The translations under genes and the position numbers were made by a program. From NCBI RefSeq assembly GCF_014654785.1, contig NZ_BNBD01000002.1, positions 248,001 to 312,000 on the forward strand: DNA of 64,000 bases. Direction: 5' to 3'. Shown here in pieces: positions 24,278 through 32,510 of this stretch (within the stretch, counting starts at the first letter, position 1; each line of letters begins with the position of its first letter). This stretch comes from Streptomyces mashuensis (GTDB lineage Bacteria > Actinomycetota > Actinomycetes > Streptomycetales > Streptomycetaceae). Under the pieces are notes generated by a model that had not been told where the DNA came from, did no database searches, and saw only the letters and a list, made by a program, of their open reading frames with translations.

Positions 24278-24383
24278 ACTGTTTCCGGGGGTGCCCGACC
24301 GGACCTCGCCCCGTGGCCGCGCCGCCTGCTCGGGGGCTCGACCCGGAGGTTGGACTCGGCGGGTGACCGGTGCCATCGGTCGG

Positions 24384-25277
24384 CTACGCAGCCGAGCCGA
24401 CGCCGACCGATGCGCGCAGGAATAACTGGAGAAGCAGGCGCCTGTCGGTGACCGGGACGGTCTCCTGACCGCTGTGGAGCGCCTCGCGGCCGTGCAGGAA
24501 GCGGCGCTGGTTCACGATGAGGTAGTCCCCGGGCTGGAGCATGAAGGAGACCTGCCCCCGGATGAGCTCCTCGGCGAGCTCCCTGGCGGCGTCGGCGTGC
24601 GCCTGGCTGAGCTGGGACCTCTCCAGCATCTTGGCGGTGAACCGGACGAACCCCTCCAGCTCGGAGCCGTCCAGGATCGGGAACGGCTTGTACTCCTCGC
24701 CGACACCGTGCAGATCGAAGAAGGTCCCGTAGTGGTAGGCCGTCTCGGCCAGGAGGGCGCGGCTGTTCTCCGACAGCCGCGCCACCGCCGCGTGGGCGTC
24801 GGAGAGGATGCTGGGGCCGCCGCCGAGCGGGTCGGGGCGGACGCACAGGAGCGTGGTGTAGTCCGGGGGCCGGGTCGCGTTCACCAGGTCCATGTGGAAC
24901 GCGTTGTACCCGATGCCGCTGGACTTGCCGGGATCCTTGTCGATCTTGACCCCGATGTCCTTCCACAGGGGCCACCGCGGGAAGGGCGAGAAGGGGACAG
25001 CGACCTCGGCCGCGAAGGCTGTCGCCAGCCGCAGGAACCGATCGGTTCCCAGGGCCTTGGCGAGGTTCCCCAAGCGCAGCACGGCGTAGCCGCCGACCTC
25101 CCCGGTCAGCGCGTGGCGCAGCGTCGCGGCGGTCTCCTTAAACCGCGGGGTGGCCGTCAGCTCGGTTCGGTACCGCTCCATGGTGGCCTGCGTCAGGAAC
25201 GAGCTGTCCAGCTTCCACGTCGGGAGAGGAAGACCGATCAGAGCGGTTTCAAGTTCGCTCGGGATGTCGATGAACAT
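24384..25277 (-). CDS. Fe(II)/2-oxoglutarate oxygenase, TauD/CAS-like
   Basis: A 297-residue oxygenase of the clavaminate synthase-like branch, which hydroxylates or desaturates amino acids and other small molecules. The iron-binding facial triad is visible as H-x-D in NAFHMDLVN (H128, D130) and the distal His in RRFLHGRE (about H263), followed by an Arg that can bind 2-oxoglutarate. The ATG at 25277 has AGGA eight bases upstream. It has its own palindrome copy 183 bp upstream, so it probably belongs to the same regulon as the exporter, peptide and radical SAM operons. Substrate unknown. Confidence 0.85.
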   Translation of the reverse strand: MFIDIPSELETALIGLPLPTWKLDSSFLTQATMERYRTELTATPRFKETAATLRHALTGEVGGYAVLRLGNLAKALGTDRFLRLATAFAAEVAVPFSPFPRWPLWKDIGVKIDKDPGKSSGIGYNAFHMDLVNATRPPDYTTLLCVRPDPLGGGPSILSDAHAAVARLSENSRALLAETAYHYGTFFDLHGVGEEYKPFPILDGSELEGFVRFTAKMLERSQLSQAHADAARELAEELIRGQVSFMLQPGDYLIVNQRRFLHGREALHSGQETVPVTDRRLLLQLFLRASVGVGSAA

Positions 25278-25716
25278 GTGGAACTTCCTGTCTCTTGAGG
25301 TTTTCTGGGGTGTCGTTCGGGTGCTGCTGCCTGCTGCGCCAGCCGGCACCGGACCCTGCCACTCCTTCCATGTGCGCGCCACATGTGGAGAATTGGACTA
25401 TCTCGGCGGGGTGCGGCTTAGCATCGCGGCGCGGCAGCCGTGGTCACCAGGGCCGGAAGTTTGATGACTAAACCGTCAAATGCACCAGCCACAGGCGCCC
25501 CGCTGTGCCCACCGGCCGGGGCGCCATACGTCTCAAAGTGCAGCGGTAAGCAGCTTTGTCGTATAGACGTTGGGTGCAGCCCGGTGCCCCTCGGGGTGAT
25601 GGCGCTCTGACGCGACAGGCACGCCGTCTTGGCGGCTATTGGCGTAGCCGGCGGCCTTCGAGGAGTTGCCTCCGGCTGGGTAGGGTCGTAGTTCACCGAC
25701 CAGGAGAGGGCGCCGC
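25278..25716. other. Divergent promoter region, no gene
   Basis: Lies between the oxygenase (minus) and cutA (plus). It contains palindrome copy d at 25460-25480. I find no supported gene in it. Confidence 0.6.
25460..25480. promoter_or_regulatory. 21-bp inverted repeat, operator copy d
   Basis: TTTGATGACT and AACCGTCAAA flank an A. It lies 183 bp upstream of the oxygenase start. Downstream on the minus strand a CCCTGGTG sequence follows, similar to copies c and e. Confidence 0.65.
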
Positions 25717-26052
25717 ATGCCGAGCGAGATTGTGATTGCGCAGACGACCATCGACAATGAGGACCAGGCGAAGGCGCTGGCGCGCGGCGCGGTCGAGAGC
25801 CGACTGGCGGCCTGTGCCCACATCGATCAGCCGTTCACGGCGGTGTACCGGTGGAAGGGTGCCATCGAGACCGCCCAGGAATGGCGCATCTCGTACAAGA
25901 CGACCACGGACCGGCTTCCGGAACTTGAAGCGTGGGTCGCCGGGGAGCACAGTTACGAGGTTCCTGAGTGGATCACTCTCCCCGTGACTGGCGGCTCGGA
26001 AGCCTACCTGGCATGGGTGGTTGAGGAGTCAGCGCCGCAGCCTGCTGAGTAA
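25717..26052 (+). CDS. cutA: CutA1 divalent-cation tolerance protein
   Basis: A 111-residue CutA1 homologue: IVIAQTTIDNEDQAKALARGAVESRLAACAH, then VYRWKGAIE and the conserved EWRISYKTT; the C terminus has HSYEVPEWITLPV. CutA forms very stable trimers that bind divalent metals; its exact cell role is debated. The ATG at 25717 has AGGAGAGG upstream. It converges with the XRE-TPR regulator at a four-base gap. Why it is in the cargo is unclear; it could be a housekeeping passenger. Confidence 0.93.
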   Translation: MPSEIVIAQTTIDNEDQAKALARGAVESRLAACAHIDQPFTAVYRWKGAIETAQEWRISYKTTTDRLPELEAWVAGEHSYEVPEWITLPVTGGSEAYLAWVVEESAPQPAE

Positions 26053-26056
26053 CGTC

Positions 26057-27298
26057 TCACGCGGCGCACTGCTGCAAGTGCAGGGCGAGTTCGCGCTCCT
26101 GGTGCGGAAGCTGTGAAGCGATGGCCTGGGCGCGAACTTTGCCCATGGTGGTGGGACGGGCTTCGGCGGCTGCAGCGAACCGGCGTGACACATAGACGCC
26201 TTGATCGATATCTCCGCCGCGGAGCAGAGCGCCCGCCAAGTCACCCAGAACAACAACGCCGGCTTCTGGTAGTTCTCTACCCAGCCGCCCCATCGCGTGG
26301 TCGGCGGTTTCGGCGAGTTCCTGCCGGCCGAGTTGTCCGTAGACCGACAGGGCGAGGGAATCCATCCGGTAGGGTGTCATGAAGCGCACCCACGCCTGCT
26401 CGGTGGTGTGATCAGCGAAGTCGTAGGCGAAGCGTGCACGGTCCAAGGCGCGAAGGGCATTTGTCTCGTCGCCGATGTTCGCGGCCTCTTCCGCTAGTCG
26501 GCCGTGGATCCAGGCGGCGGCGGCCGCATTGCCCGGCCCACGCGCGTACCTCGCGGCTTTCAGGAGCAGGTCTCCGCCCTTCTGTGGGGTGTCCGCTCCA
26601 TAGCTGGCGTAAGCGAGAGCCAAAGCCCTCAAGGGCGGATGACCAGCTTCTTTCGCGCACTCCATGGTGACTTCGTAGTACGCGTTCGCCCGCTCGAGGT
26701 CCCCCAGGTCCCACGCTACCCACCCCGCTAGTGCTGCCGTCTCGCCGGCGGCGATCGTCAGGGTCCGTTCGTGCTCACCAGCCCGCGGCAGCGCCGACGT
26801 GATCGCGTCGAGGTGGCCTTCGACCTCACCCTGAAGTTCAAGCGCTGTCAGGTTCCCCTCACGCACGTGAAGGGCACCGGCACGATCGACGAGGGCAGCG
26901 ACTGCAGCCGAGTCGATCTTCCTGCCCCTACTCAGGGCGTGCGCGAGACGGTCCCATGGCTCGGCAGCAGCGACCGCGCCGACGACGGCACCCCCGAGCA
27001 GTGTGCGGCGTTTCACGTCCTCCTGCCCCTCCTTTCCGTGACGAGCCTCCCTGCGCCGAGCACGAGCGGCCGCGGCCTCCCGGTGCAGGCACTCAGGGGG
27101 TAAGCCGCATGCCACTGCGATGTGCGTAAGCGTGTGGTTGGTCGGAATGTTCTCGCCGTGCTCGTACCGGTTGATCTCACGCCGGGTCATGGTCTCCCGG
27201 CCGGAGACAGCGTTGATCGCGTCTGCTTGCTCCTCCTGCGTGCGCTTGGCGTCCCTGCGCAGTCGAAGGAGCAGCTCAGCGAACTCGTCTGTTGCCAT
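26057..27298 (-). CDS. XRE-type regulator with TPR domain
   Basis: A 413-residue regulator. The N terminus is a helix-turn-helix (LLRLRRDAKRTQEEQADAINAV, EINRYEHGENIPTNHTL). A basic KRR-TLLGGAVVGAVAAA segment near residue 98 is followed by tetratricopeptide-like helical repeats to the end. Such HTH-TPR proteins are common in Streptomyces and sense small ligands or peptides. The ATG at 27298 has GAGG upstream. A cluster of four TTCCCC repeats at 27342-27392, upstream of this gene, may be its binding site. Confidence 0.85.
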   Translation of the reverse strand: MATDEFAELLLRLRRDAKRTQEEQADAINAVSGRETMTRREINRYEHGENIPTNHTLTHIAVACGLPPECLHREAAAARARRREARHGKEGQEDVKRRTLLGGAVVGAVAAAEPWDRLAHALSRGRKIDSAAVAALVDRAGALHVREGNLTALELQGEVEGHLDAITSALPRAGEHERTLTIAAGETAALAGWVAWDLGDLERANAYYEVTMECAKEAGHPPLRALALAYASYGADTPQKGGDLLLKAARYARGPGNAAAAAWIHGRLAEEAANIGDETNALRALDRARFAYDFADHTTEQAWVRFMTPYRMDSLALSVYGQLGRQELAETADHAMGRLGRELPEAGVVVLGDLAGALLRGGDIDQGVYVSRRFAAAAEARPTTMGKVRAQAIASQLPHQERELALHLQQCAA

Positions 27299-27341
27299 GA
27301 GTGTGACCTCGTCCTCGGGCGGATTCCAATCATGGCCCCAA

Positions 27342-27392
27342 CTTCCCCCTGTGGTTTCCCCCTTGACAGAGATTTCCCCCTCCTATTTCCCC
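27342..27392. repeat. Four TTCCCC repeats in divergent promoter
   Basis: CTTCCCC, TTTCCCC, TTTCCCC and TTTCCCC occur at 27342, 27354, 27373 and 27386, with spacings of 12, 19 and 13. TTGACA at 27363-27368 may be a -35 element for the plus-strand cassette. Likely operator of the XRE-TPR protein. Confidence 0.45.
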
Positions 27393-27644
27393 TGGCAGAG
27401 GTCCCCGACTCGCGGAACGGTTGAGTCCATGACCACGACCCATAAGGGGCCCGTGCACTGCACGACCCGCGGCTCCGCGGGGACCTTCGTCCCGGAGAAG
27501 ACCGCGGGGAGAGGGTGATGGTCGTCGTAGACAACGCCCCCGCTGGTCGTTCGGGCCGGAGCTTCCCGGCCGGATGGGCGACTGCCCGCGCCCCCGTTGC
27601 GGGCAGCCGCTCCTCATCGCCCACCGACGAAGCCGAGGCCAGCA

Positions 27645-28154
27645 ATGCACCAGTGCACCGCCCGCAGGACTCAAACCTGGATGGACTGGGAACGCGTCGA
27701 CGAGGCCGGGCTAGACCCCGACAAGATCCGTGTCTCGGCCGACCCGTACGGGCCGCTCGCGGCCGCGCGGCGCGAGAACCTCGAGCGGATCGTCGCACGG
27801 CTCCACGCCAAGGGCCGCATGCCACGGGTGTGCCTGTACGCGCTCTCCGTCGGCGGGCAGGAGCCGCGGCACTCCCTGAACGCGGCTGCGGCCTACGCAG
27901 TGCGCCAGTCCTGGCAAGTGGGCGTAGGGCAGTCCTACACGGACCACCAGGGGCCGACCGACCCCGTGACACGACCCGGCTGGTGCCTGGTGCGGCAGCA
28001 GATCCGGGCCGGGTACGCGGACGGGGTCGTGGTGGTCACCCACCCCGTTATCAGTCCCCAGGTCGACGAGTACCGGCAGGAAGTCGACTGGTTCGCGCTG
28101 CACTTCGGGTTCATCGCCGTGGTCGTCCCCGAGATCCAGGCTGCACGTACGTGA
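27645..28154 (+). CDS. Degenerate serine-recombinase-fold protein
   Basis: A 169-residue protein whose C-terminal 110 residues have the outline of a resolvase N-terminal domain: VCLYALSVGGQ (Ser of the nucleophile region), HSLNAAAAYAVRQSWQVG, YTDHQGPTDPVTRPGWCLVRQQIRAGYADGVVVV and FGFIAVVVPE. The usual catalytic arginines are missing, and no DNA-binding domain follows, so it is probably not a recombinase. The ATG at 27645 or 27681 could be the start; neither has a strong ribosome binding site. It begins a rightward regulatory cassette that ends at 30365. Confidence 0.6.
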   Translation: MHQCTARRTQTWMDWERVDEAGLDPDKIRVSADPYGPLAAARRENLERIVARLHAKGRMPRVCLYALSVGGQEPRHSLNAAAAYAVRQSWQVGVGQSYTDHQGPTDPVTRPGWCLVRQQIRAGYADGVVVVTHPVISPQVDEYRQEVDWFALHFGFIAVVVPEIQAART

Positions 28155-28281
28155 GGACCCTGGCCCCCGGCACAGGGCACGCCGGAGCCACGCTACGGAG
28201 CAGCGAGTGGGCAGTGCCGCACGACGCAACAGCACTGCATGTCGCACGCTCCTCCACCCCGCACACCTGGGAGGCCCCTTG

Positions 28282-28716
28282 ATGAGCCCTGCCACAGCCG
28301 TCGCCCCGGCCCCCGCAACGCTTCGGCCGCAGACGCCGCACGCCTTCGAAGTAGCCATCGCTCCGGACCCCGTACGCGTAGCCCACATGCGGCGCATCAC
28401 CATGGCGTTCATGCGGCACTGGGCCGTGCCCATCCAACTGGCCCGTGACGTGGTGGTCGTCGTCTCGGAACTGGCCACGAACGCGATCCAGCACGGCCAC
28501 GGCGCCGTGAGGCTGCGCATCCGGCACACCTGCAACGAGCTGCACGTCGAGGTCACCGACGACAACCCGGCCCCTGCCCGGCTGCAAGCAGCTGCGGACG
28601 ACGACGTGAGCGGCCGCGGTCTGTTCCTCGTCCACGTACTCGCCCGTGGCTGGGGCGCCAGCGAGGACGGCCGGACCACATGGGCGACCTTCTCCGTCCC
28701 TGCCGGGAGATCGTAA
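28282..28716 (+). CDS. ATP-binding anti-sigma-factor-like protein (HATPase)
   Basis: A 144-residue GHKL ATPase of the serine-protein-kinase/anti-sigma type. The N box (SELATNAIQHG), the ADP-binding Asp (VEVTDDNPAP) and the G2 loop (GRGLFLVHVL) are present. The ATG at 28282 has GGGAGG eight bases upstream. The stop overlaps the next ATG (TAATG). In Streptomyces very many of these genes are orphans that regulate morphogenesis or metabolism; the target here is unknown. Confidence 0.85.
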   Translation: MSPATAVAPAPATLRPQTPHAFEVAIAPDPVRVAHMRRITMAFMRHWAVPIQLARDVVVVVSELATNAIQHGHGAVRLRIRHTCNELHVEVTDDNPAPARLQAAADDDVSGRGLFLVHVLARGWGASEDGRTTWATFSVPAGRS

Positions 28717-29201
28717 TGGTCGCCGTCGACGAAGCGACCGCCGCCGAGCTGCTGAACCGGCCGGTCACGCCCGAGGACGAGGTCAAGCTCAGGATCGCCC
28801 ACCTCCTGTCCCGTTCCCTGGCCGACGAGGGGATCGGTGATGACCTGATCGACACTCTCGAGGAAGCCATCGGCGACCGGCCCGGCCCTGCCGCCCCCGT
28901 ACGTAAGCTCGACGCCTTCTTGATCCGCTTCGGCTTCCCCGTCCCCCGGCAACGGCCCCCCAAGGTCGCACCACTCAGCAAAGGGGACGCCGCGCGGATC
29001 GCCGACCGGTTCCGCCGGGCGACCCGCCAGCTCATGCAGGTCGTCCCGCACCGCGTCTCGATGTACCCCACCGAGGAACTGCGCCACCTGCTTGCCCTGC
29101 GGGACGAGCAGCCGGCCCCCGAGGACGCGCTGTCCTACCTGCGCCGGTACGCCCTGGCGATCCTTGCCGTCCTGGACCTCATGGGAGACGACGCCGAATG
29201 A
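28716..29201 (+). CDS. Hypothetical protein of regulatory cassette
   Basis: A 161-residue, helical and charged protein, start coupled to the preceding ATPase (TAATG; GGGAG six bases upstream). It contains RIADRFRRATRQLMQVV and a C-terminal RRYALAILAVLDLM helix. The stop overlaps the next gene's ATG by four bases. The helical C-terminal part has some likeness to DUF6415, but no confident family. Confidence 0.7.
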   Translation: MVAVDEATAAELLNRPVTPEDEVKLRIAHLLSRSLADEGIGDDLIDTLEEAIGDRPGPAAPVRKLDAFLIRFGFPVPRQRPPKVAPLSKGDAARIADRFRRATRQLMQVVPHRVSMYPTEELRHLLALRDEQPAPEDALSYLRRYALAILAVLDLMGDDAE

Positions 29202-29497
29202 CGCGCGCTCCCCTCACAGACGTCGGGCACCGTCCCCACCCGGGCCCGACCCCCGCCCGGCGCTGGCAGCACGCGGCTCTCTACACCCCTCCCGGAGGCC
29301 GAAGCACCCCAGTGCCGGGCGGAACCCCCGCCGCCTCGCCTTCCCTCCTCGGCGCATTCGCCCTCGCGGTCCTGCACCGAACGTGGCTTCGGCGGCGACC
29401 GGCGCCCGTCATACACCGCCTTGCGGCCGCCGAGGAACAGCGGTTCGCCGTGCTGTGCCAGCAGATCTCCGATGTACGCCGAGGAGCTAGACAGTGA
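29198..29497 (+). CDS. Hypothetical protein with hydrophobic segment
   Basis: A 99-residue protein, coupled at both ends (ATGA with the upstream gene, GTGA with the LuxR-type gene). The N-terminal half is Pro/Thr-rich, then a hydrophobic helix (SPSLLGAFALAVLH) and a basic, helical end. It could be a short membrane protein. No family. Confidence 0.55.
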   Translation: MTRAPLTDVGHRPHPGPTPARRWQHAALYTPPGGRSTPVPGGTPAASPSLLGAFALAVLHRTWLRRRPAPVIHRLAAAEEQRFAVLCQQISDVRRGARQ

Positions 29498-29961
29498 CCA
29501 CCACGACCGTCTTGAAGGTCGTCCTCGCGCGCCGAGAGCGGCAGATCCTCCAGGGCCTGGCCACCGGCAACGCTCTCTCGCAAGTCGCTCTCGGACTCAA
29601 GATCCGTGAGGGCACGGCTGCGGGCTATCTGAAGCTGGCGAAGAGCAAACTGCACGGCGTAAGCGAGACCGCCTCCGCCGTCGCCGTCGGTTACGCCCTC
29701 GAAGCCATAGACCGACCGCCGCTCCGAGACCCCAAGACGCTGTTTCTGCCGCGCGAACAGCAGGACCTCGTCCCGCTCATCGCACGGGGCATGGCGCCCG
29801 CACAGATGGCCACGGAGCTGGACCGGCCGGTCGCGGTCGTCCGCGCAGACGGCCGCAACCTCCTCACGAGTCTCCAGGCCCGCAACCGATCCCACCTGAT
29901 CACCCGCGCGTGGCAGTTCCAGAGACTCACCGCGGACGAGGTGATCGCATGGCTTCGCTGA
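29494..29961 (+). CDS. LuxR-type DNA-binding protein
   Basis: A 155-residue protein with two LuxR-type helix-turn-helix segments: VLARRERQILQGLATGNALSQVALGLKIREGTAAGYLKLAKSKL and, less well kept, LPREQQDLVPLIARGMAPAQMATELDRPVAVV. The GTG at 29494 overlaps the upstream stop and has GGAG about eight bases ahead. No receiver domain is present, so it is likely a stand-alone transcription factor of the cassette. Confidence 0.75.
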   Translation: MTTTTVLKVVLARRERQILQGLATGNALSQVALGLKIREGTAAGYLKLAKSKLHGVSETASAVAVGYALEAIDRPPLRDPKTLFLPREQQDLVPLIARGMAPAQMATELDRPVAVVRADGRNLLTSLQARNRSHLITRAWQFQRLTADEVIAWLR

Positions 29962-30365
29962 CCGCCGCCGTCCCCGGCAAGGCCGAGATTCGAGCGCACG
30001 TCGACATGGTGCTCGCCTGGAATCTGAATGGCCCCGCCCTTCCAGCCCTCGACAGCGCACTGTGCATGATCGAGCAGTTGACCGACTACGGGCGGATCGT
30101 CGCCAATGACCTCCGTGCCCAGTGCCTCAAGGTCCCCGCCGACTCGGACGCCAGGCACAACGCTCAGGCCACCCTCGGCGAAGCGTCCCGACGTCTTCAC
30201 CTCCCACCCCCATACCGCACACCGCAGGCGGCCGGACGCCGGGCACAGAACATCGCCCGCCTCGTCAACGCGCTGCTCCGCGCTGTCGGGGAGGTCAGCC
30301 GGGAACAGGCGCGCACGCGCCGTCACCAGCAGGCCATCACCCCTTCTGAAGGGCGAGACGCCTGA
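29949..30365 (+). CDS. DUF6415-like protein
   Basis: A 138-residue helical protein resembling DUF6415: SALCMIEQLTDYGRIVANDLRAQ, NAQATLGEASRRL and ARLVNALLRAVGEV. The ATG at 29949 overlaps the LuxR-type gene by 13 bases with GAGG seven bases upstream. A second DUF6415-like protein lies in the hemC operon (12853-13194). DUF6415 proteins have no known function and are recurrent in Streptomyces biosynthetic neighbourhoods. Confidence 0.6.
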   Translation: MASLTAAVPGKAEIRAHVDMVLAWNLNGPALPALDSALCMIEQLTDYGRIVANDLRAQCLKVPADSDARHNAQATLGEASRRLHLPPPYRTPQAAGRRAQNIARLVNALLRAVGEVSREQARTRRHQQAITPSEGRDA

Positions 30366-30530
30366 TCGACGAGCGTCCCATTGACCCGCCAGGCCCGACG
30401 CCTCACCTCTGATCCAGGCGTGCGCCTACGACCACATCATCCTGCGAACCCGTCCCTCACCGACCAGGCCGCACGACGCTGGCTCTCTCCGTGGCCCACT
30501 GATCCACGCCGTACGAGACAGGAATATGCC

Positions 30531-30866
30531 ATGACCGTACCGATACAGCCGAAGCGATGGGTCAGTCTTGGAGTGTTGTTCGGGGGGCACACCTCTTACG
30601 CGACGCCCCCGCCCGTTTTCGCGCCGTGGCAGGCACCAGCCCCGCCCCCGACGCCGAGCCCGCAGACCGCCGAACAGGGCCCGGCCGAGGAAACGATGCT
30701 CGCGGCGGGCTACAAGCCGAAGGTGCCGTTCCCCGGTGCCCGCTCCAGGCCCTGGCCGAGCGAGTGCATCACCTGCGGCGCATCCCGCAAACCTTCGCTC
30801 CAGGACGTGGAACGAGGTATGAGGTGCAAGCACATCCGGCGTAGGTCCGCCACCACCAGCCGATGA
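30531..30866 (+). CDS. Small zinc-binding-like protein
   Basis: A 111-residue protein with a Pro-rich middle (PPVFAPWQAPAPPPTPSPQ) and a C-terminal CITCGASRKPSLQDVERGMRCKHI that looks like a zinc knuckle. The ATG at 30531 has AGGA eight bases upstream and the stop overlaps the next ATG by four bases. Paired with 30863-31273. Confidence 0.6.
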   Translation: MTVPIQPKRWVSLGVLFGGHTSYATPPPVFAPWQAPAPPPTPSPQTAEQGPAEETMLAAGYKPKVPFPGARSRPWPSECITCGASRKPSLQDVERGMRCKHIRRRSATTSR

Positions 30867-31273
30867 GGAGGGCGCGGCCTCCGGAGCGGTACAAGGTGTT
30901 CCAGTGCAAGCTGTGCCCGAACAAGGGGACCGACCGGCAGATTCGCGGGGTCGGCGCGCGGATGGCGGCGTACCGGGTGTGCAGTTCCTGTGACTTCTGG
31001 CTGACGTGCCTGGGCTACATGATGCTCGGTGACCAGGACCCCGACGGCCGCCGCGCCTTGAGAATCGACGGCCGTCATTACCTGACGTGGACCGACGAAC
31101 AAGGCTTCCCGCCCGAGATCGGCTACGCCGGTGCGGAGGTGTGCCGCTACGTGCTGTTGGACGATCCGACGGGCGCCGTGCGCGTGTCGCACCGGATCTG
31201 GCTTATGGGCACCATCCCCGACGCGTTTCGTGACCGAATGCCCGACAACGCTGTCTTTGCTCCGGCAGCGTAA
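30863..31273 (+). CDS. Hypothetical Cys-rich protein
   Basis: A 136-residue protein with CKLCPN, CSSCDFW and a further Cys, likely one treble-clef zinc site, in its N-terminal half. The C-terminal half (RALRIDGRHYLTWTDEQGFPPE) is beta-like and resembles small phage or plasmid proteins with a nucleic-acid function. Translationally coupled to 30531-30866. It converges with NUDIX 4. Confidence 0.65.
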   Translation: MRRARPPERYKVFQCKLCPNKGTDRQIRGVGARMAAYRVCSSCDFWLTCLGYMMLGDQDPDGRRALRIDGRHYLTWTDEQGFPPEIGYAGAEVCRYVLLDDPTGAVRVSHRIWLMGTIPDAFRDRMPDNAVFAPAA

Positions 31274-31415
31274 GCGGTCGGTGAGGGGGCCGGGGTGCTG
31301 GTCGGCGTTGTCGGCCGGCTGGTAGCCGAGGGTGTCCCAGCCGGTGCGTGGCCACCACGACCACGGCTGGCGAAGGTGTCCCTCGTCGCCTTCACCGGCC
31401 GCCCGCTGGTGCGGT

Positions 31416-31847
31416 CTACCAACCGTGAACGGAGAACGGCTCACCTTTGAGGTAGTGGGCGATCCCGAGGGCGTTGTACGGGACAGTGTTCCCTGGGAGC
31501 TGGTCGGGGCGGTGCCAGGAAATACCCGCGCATTTGTGAGGCTCGGCGTTGGTCGGCTGGCCGTCCCACTGGGTGGTGGCGAAGAACCAGCCGATGCGGG
31601 GATGCCCTTGCGGGTTGCGGTAGTGCATGACGTGCACGGGGCGGAGGGCGGCGGCAACGATGCGGACGCCGACTTCTTCGCGGGCTTCGCGGACGGCGGC
31701 GTCGAGGACGTTCTCGCCGGGGTCGACCTTGCCGGAAGGGAGGTTGAGCAGGCCGTCGGCGTACCCGGTGCCGGCGCGTTCGGCGAGCAGGATGTGGCCG
31801 TCGCGCTTCAGGATGACCATGGCGTCGATGACGGTGGTGTGCGGCAT
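31416..31847 (-). CDS. NUDIX hydrolase 4
   Basis: A 143-residue NUDIX enzyme; box SGKVDPGENVLDAAVREAREEVGV is complete. It starts at ATG 31847 (GGGAGGG four bases upstream). The C-terminal loop RIGWFFATTQW and short form resemble the ADP-ribose or 8-oxo-dGTP type, without proof. It is last of a leftward trio with a small P-loop kinase and a DEDD-type exonuclease, suggesting nucleotide salvage or clean-up. Confidence 0.85.
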   Translation of the reverse strand: MPHTTVIDAMVILKRDGHILLAERAGTGYADGLLNLPSGKVDPGENVLDAAVREAREEVGVRIVAAALRPVHVMHYRNPQGHPRIGWFFATTQWDGQPTNAEPHKCAGISWHRPDQLPGNTVPYNALGIAHYLKGEPFSVHGW

Positions 31848-31901
31848 AGGACCCTCCCAGCGGCGATCTGTACGGTCGGGACCCTAGCGGCCGCAGTTGC
31901 G

Positions 31902-32510
31902 TCAGGCGGCGAGTCCCCGTCGTTCAACCTGTTCGGCGGTCCACCGGACACGCCCGGCGGTGTCCAGGCCGGTGGGGAGCTCGGCGAGGCGGACGCCGGA
32001 GTCCTGGCAGGCGGCGAGAACGGCGTGGTCTGCGTCGTCCTGGAGGCCGAGGACCTTGGTGCGGAAGCGGTCGCCGCCGGCTTGCTGGTCGAAGCGGTCG
32101 CGGCAGTAGATGACCAGGTCGTACGCCTGGGGCATCCAGGCCCGACACATGCTCTCCATCGCGTCCAAGACTGCTGCGGTGCCGGGGTCGGCGGGGTCGA
32201 GGACGAGGCGGGCGAGGGCGAGGACGTTGGCGGGCGTCTTGTCGGTGATCAGTAGCCGGTGGTTGCGGGCGGCGCGGAGCGTGGTGGTGAGCTGGAGAGC
32301 GAACAGGTCGAGCTCGGCCGCCAGGTCGAAGGTGCCCTGGCCGTGTAGGACGATCGCTTCCATGAAGGGGCTGGTGCGGGCAGGCTCGCCGGTGCAGGCA
32401 ACGTTCACGCCCTGCTCGCGGTAGTGGGCGGTCAGCGCGTGCACGAAGGTGGTCTTGCCGGCGGCCTGGGTGCCTTCGACGGCTAAGACCGCGCAGTCGC
32501 GGATGGGCAC
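31902..32510 (-). CDS. P-loop kinase, dNMP kinase-like
   Basis: A 202-residue P-loop protein of the thymidylate/deoxynucleoside kinase type. Walker A is GTQAAGKTT; further in, LITDKTPANVLALARLVLD sits where such kinases have a DR-x lid region, and ACTGEPARTSPF matches the E-P-x3-P motif of thymidylate-kinase-like enzymes. The GTG at 32510 has GGGGGA upstream and overlaps the exonuclease gene by 28 bases. A role in activating a nucleoside is possible. Confidence 0.75.
   Translation of the reverse strand: MPIRDCAVLAVEGTQAAGKTTFVHALTAHYREQGVNVACTGEPARTSPFMEAIVLHGQGTFDLAAELDLFALQLTTTLRAARNHRLLITDKTPANVLALARLVLDPADPGTAAVLDAMESMCRAWMPQAYDLVIYCRDRFDQQAGGDRFRTKVLGLQDDADHAVLAACQDSGVRLAELPTGLDTAGRVRWTAEQVERRGLAA

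Noticed and set aside
27429..27518. Small plus-strand ORF (29 residues) and an overlapping ATG at 27518 with a good ribosome binding site
   Set aside because: The first lacks a ribosome binding site, and the second runs into a shadow frame of the resolvase-fold gene; neither has support beyond position.
27645..28154. Calling this gene an active serine recombinase
   Set aside because: Although the fold pattern fits, the catalytic arginines and the DNA-binding domain are missing.
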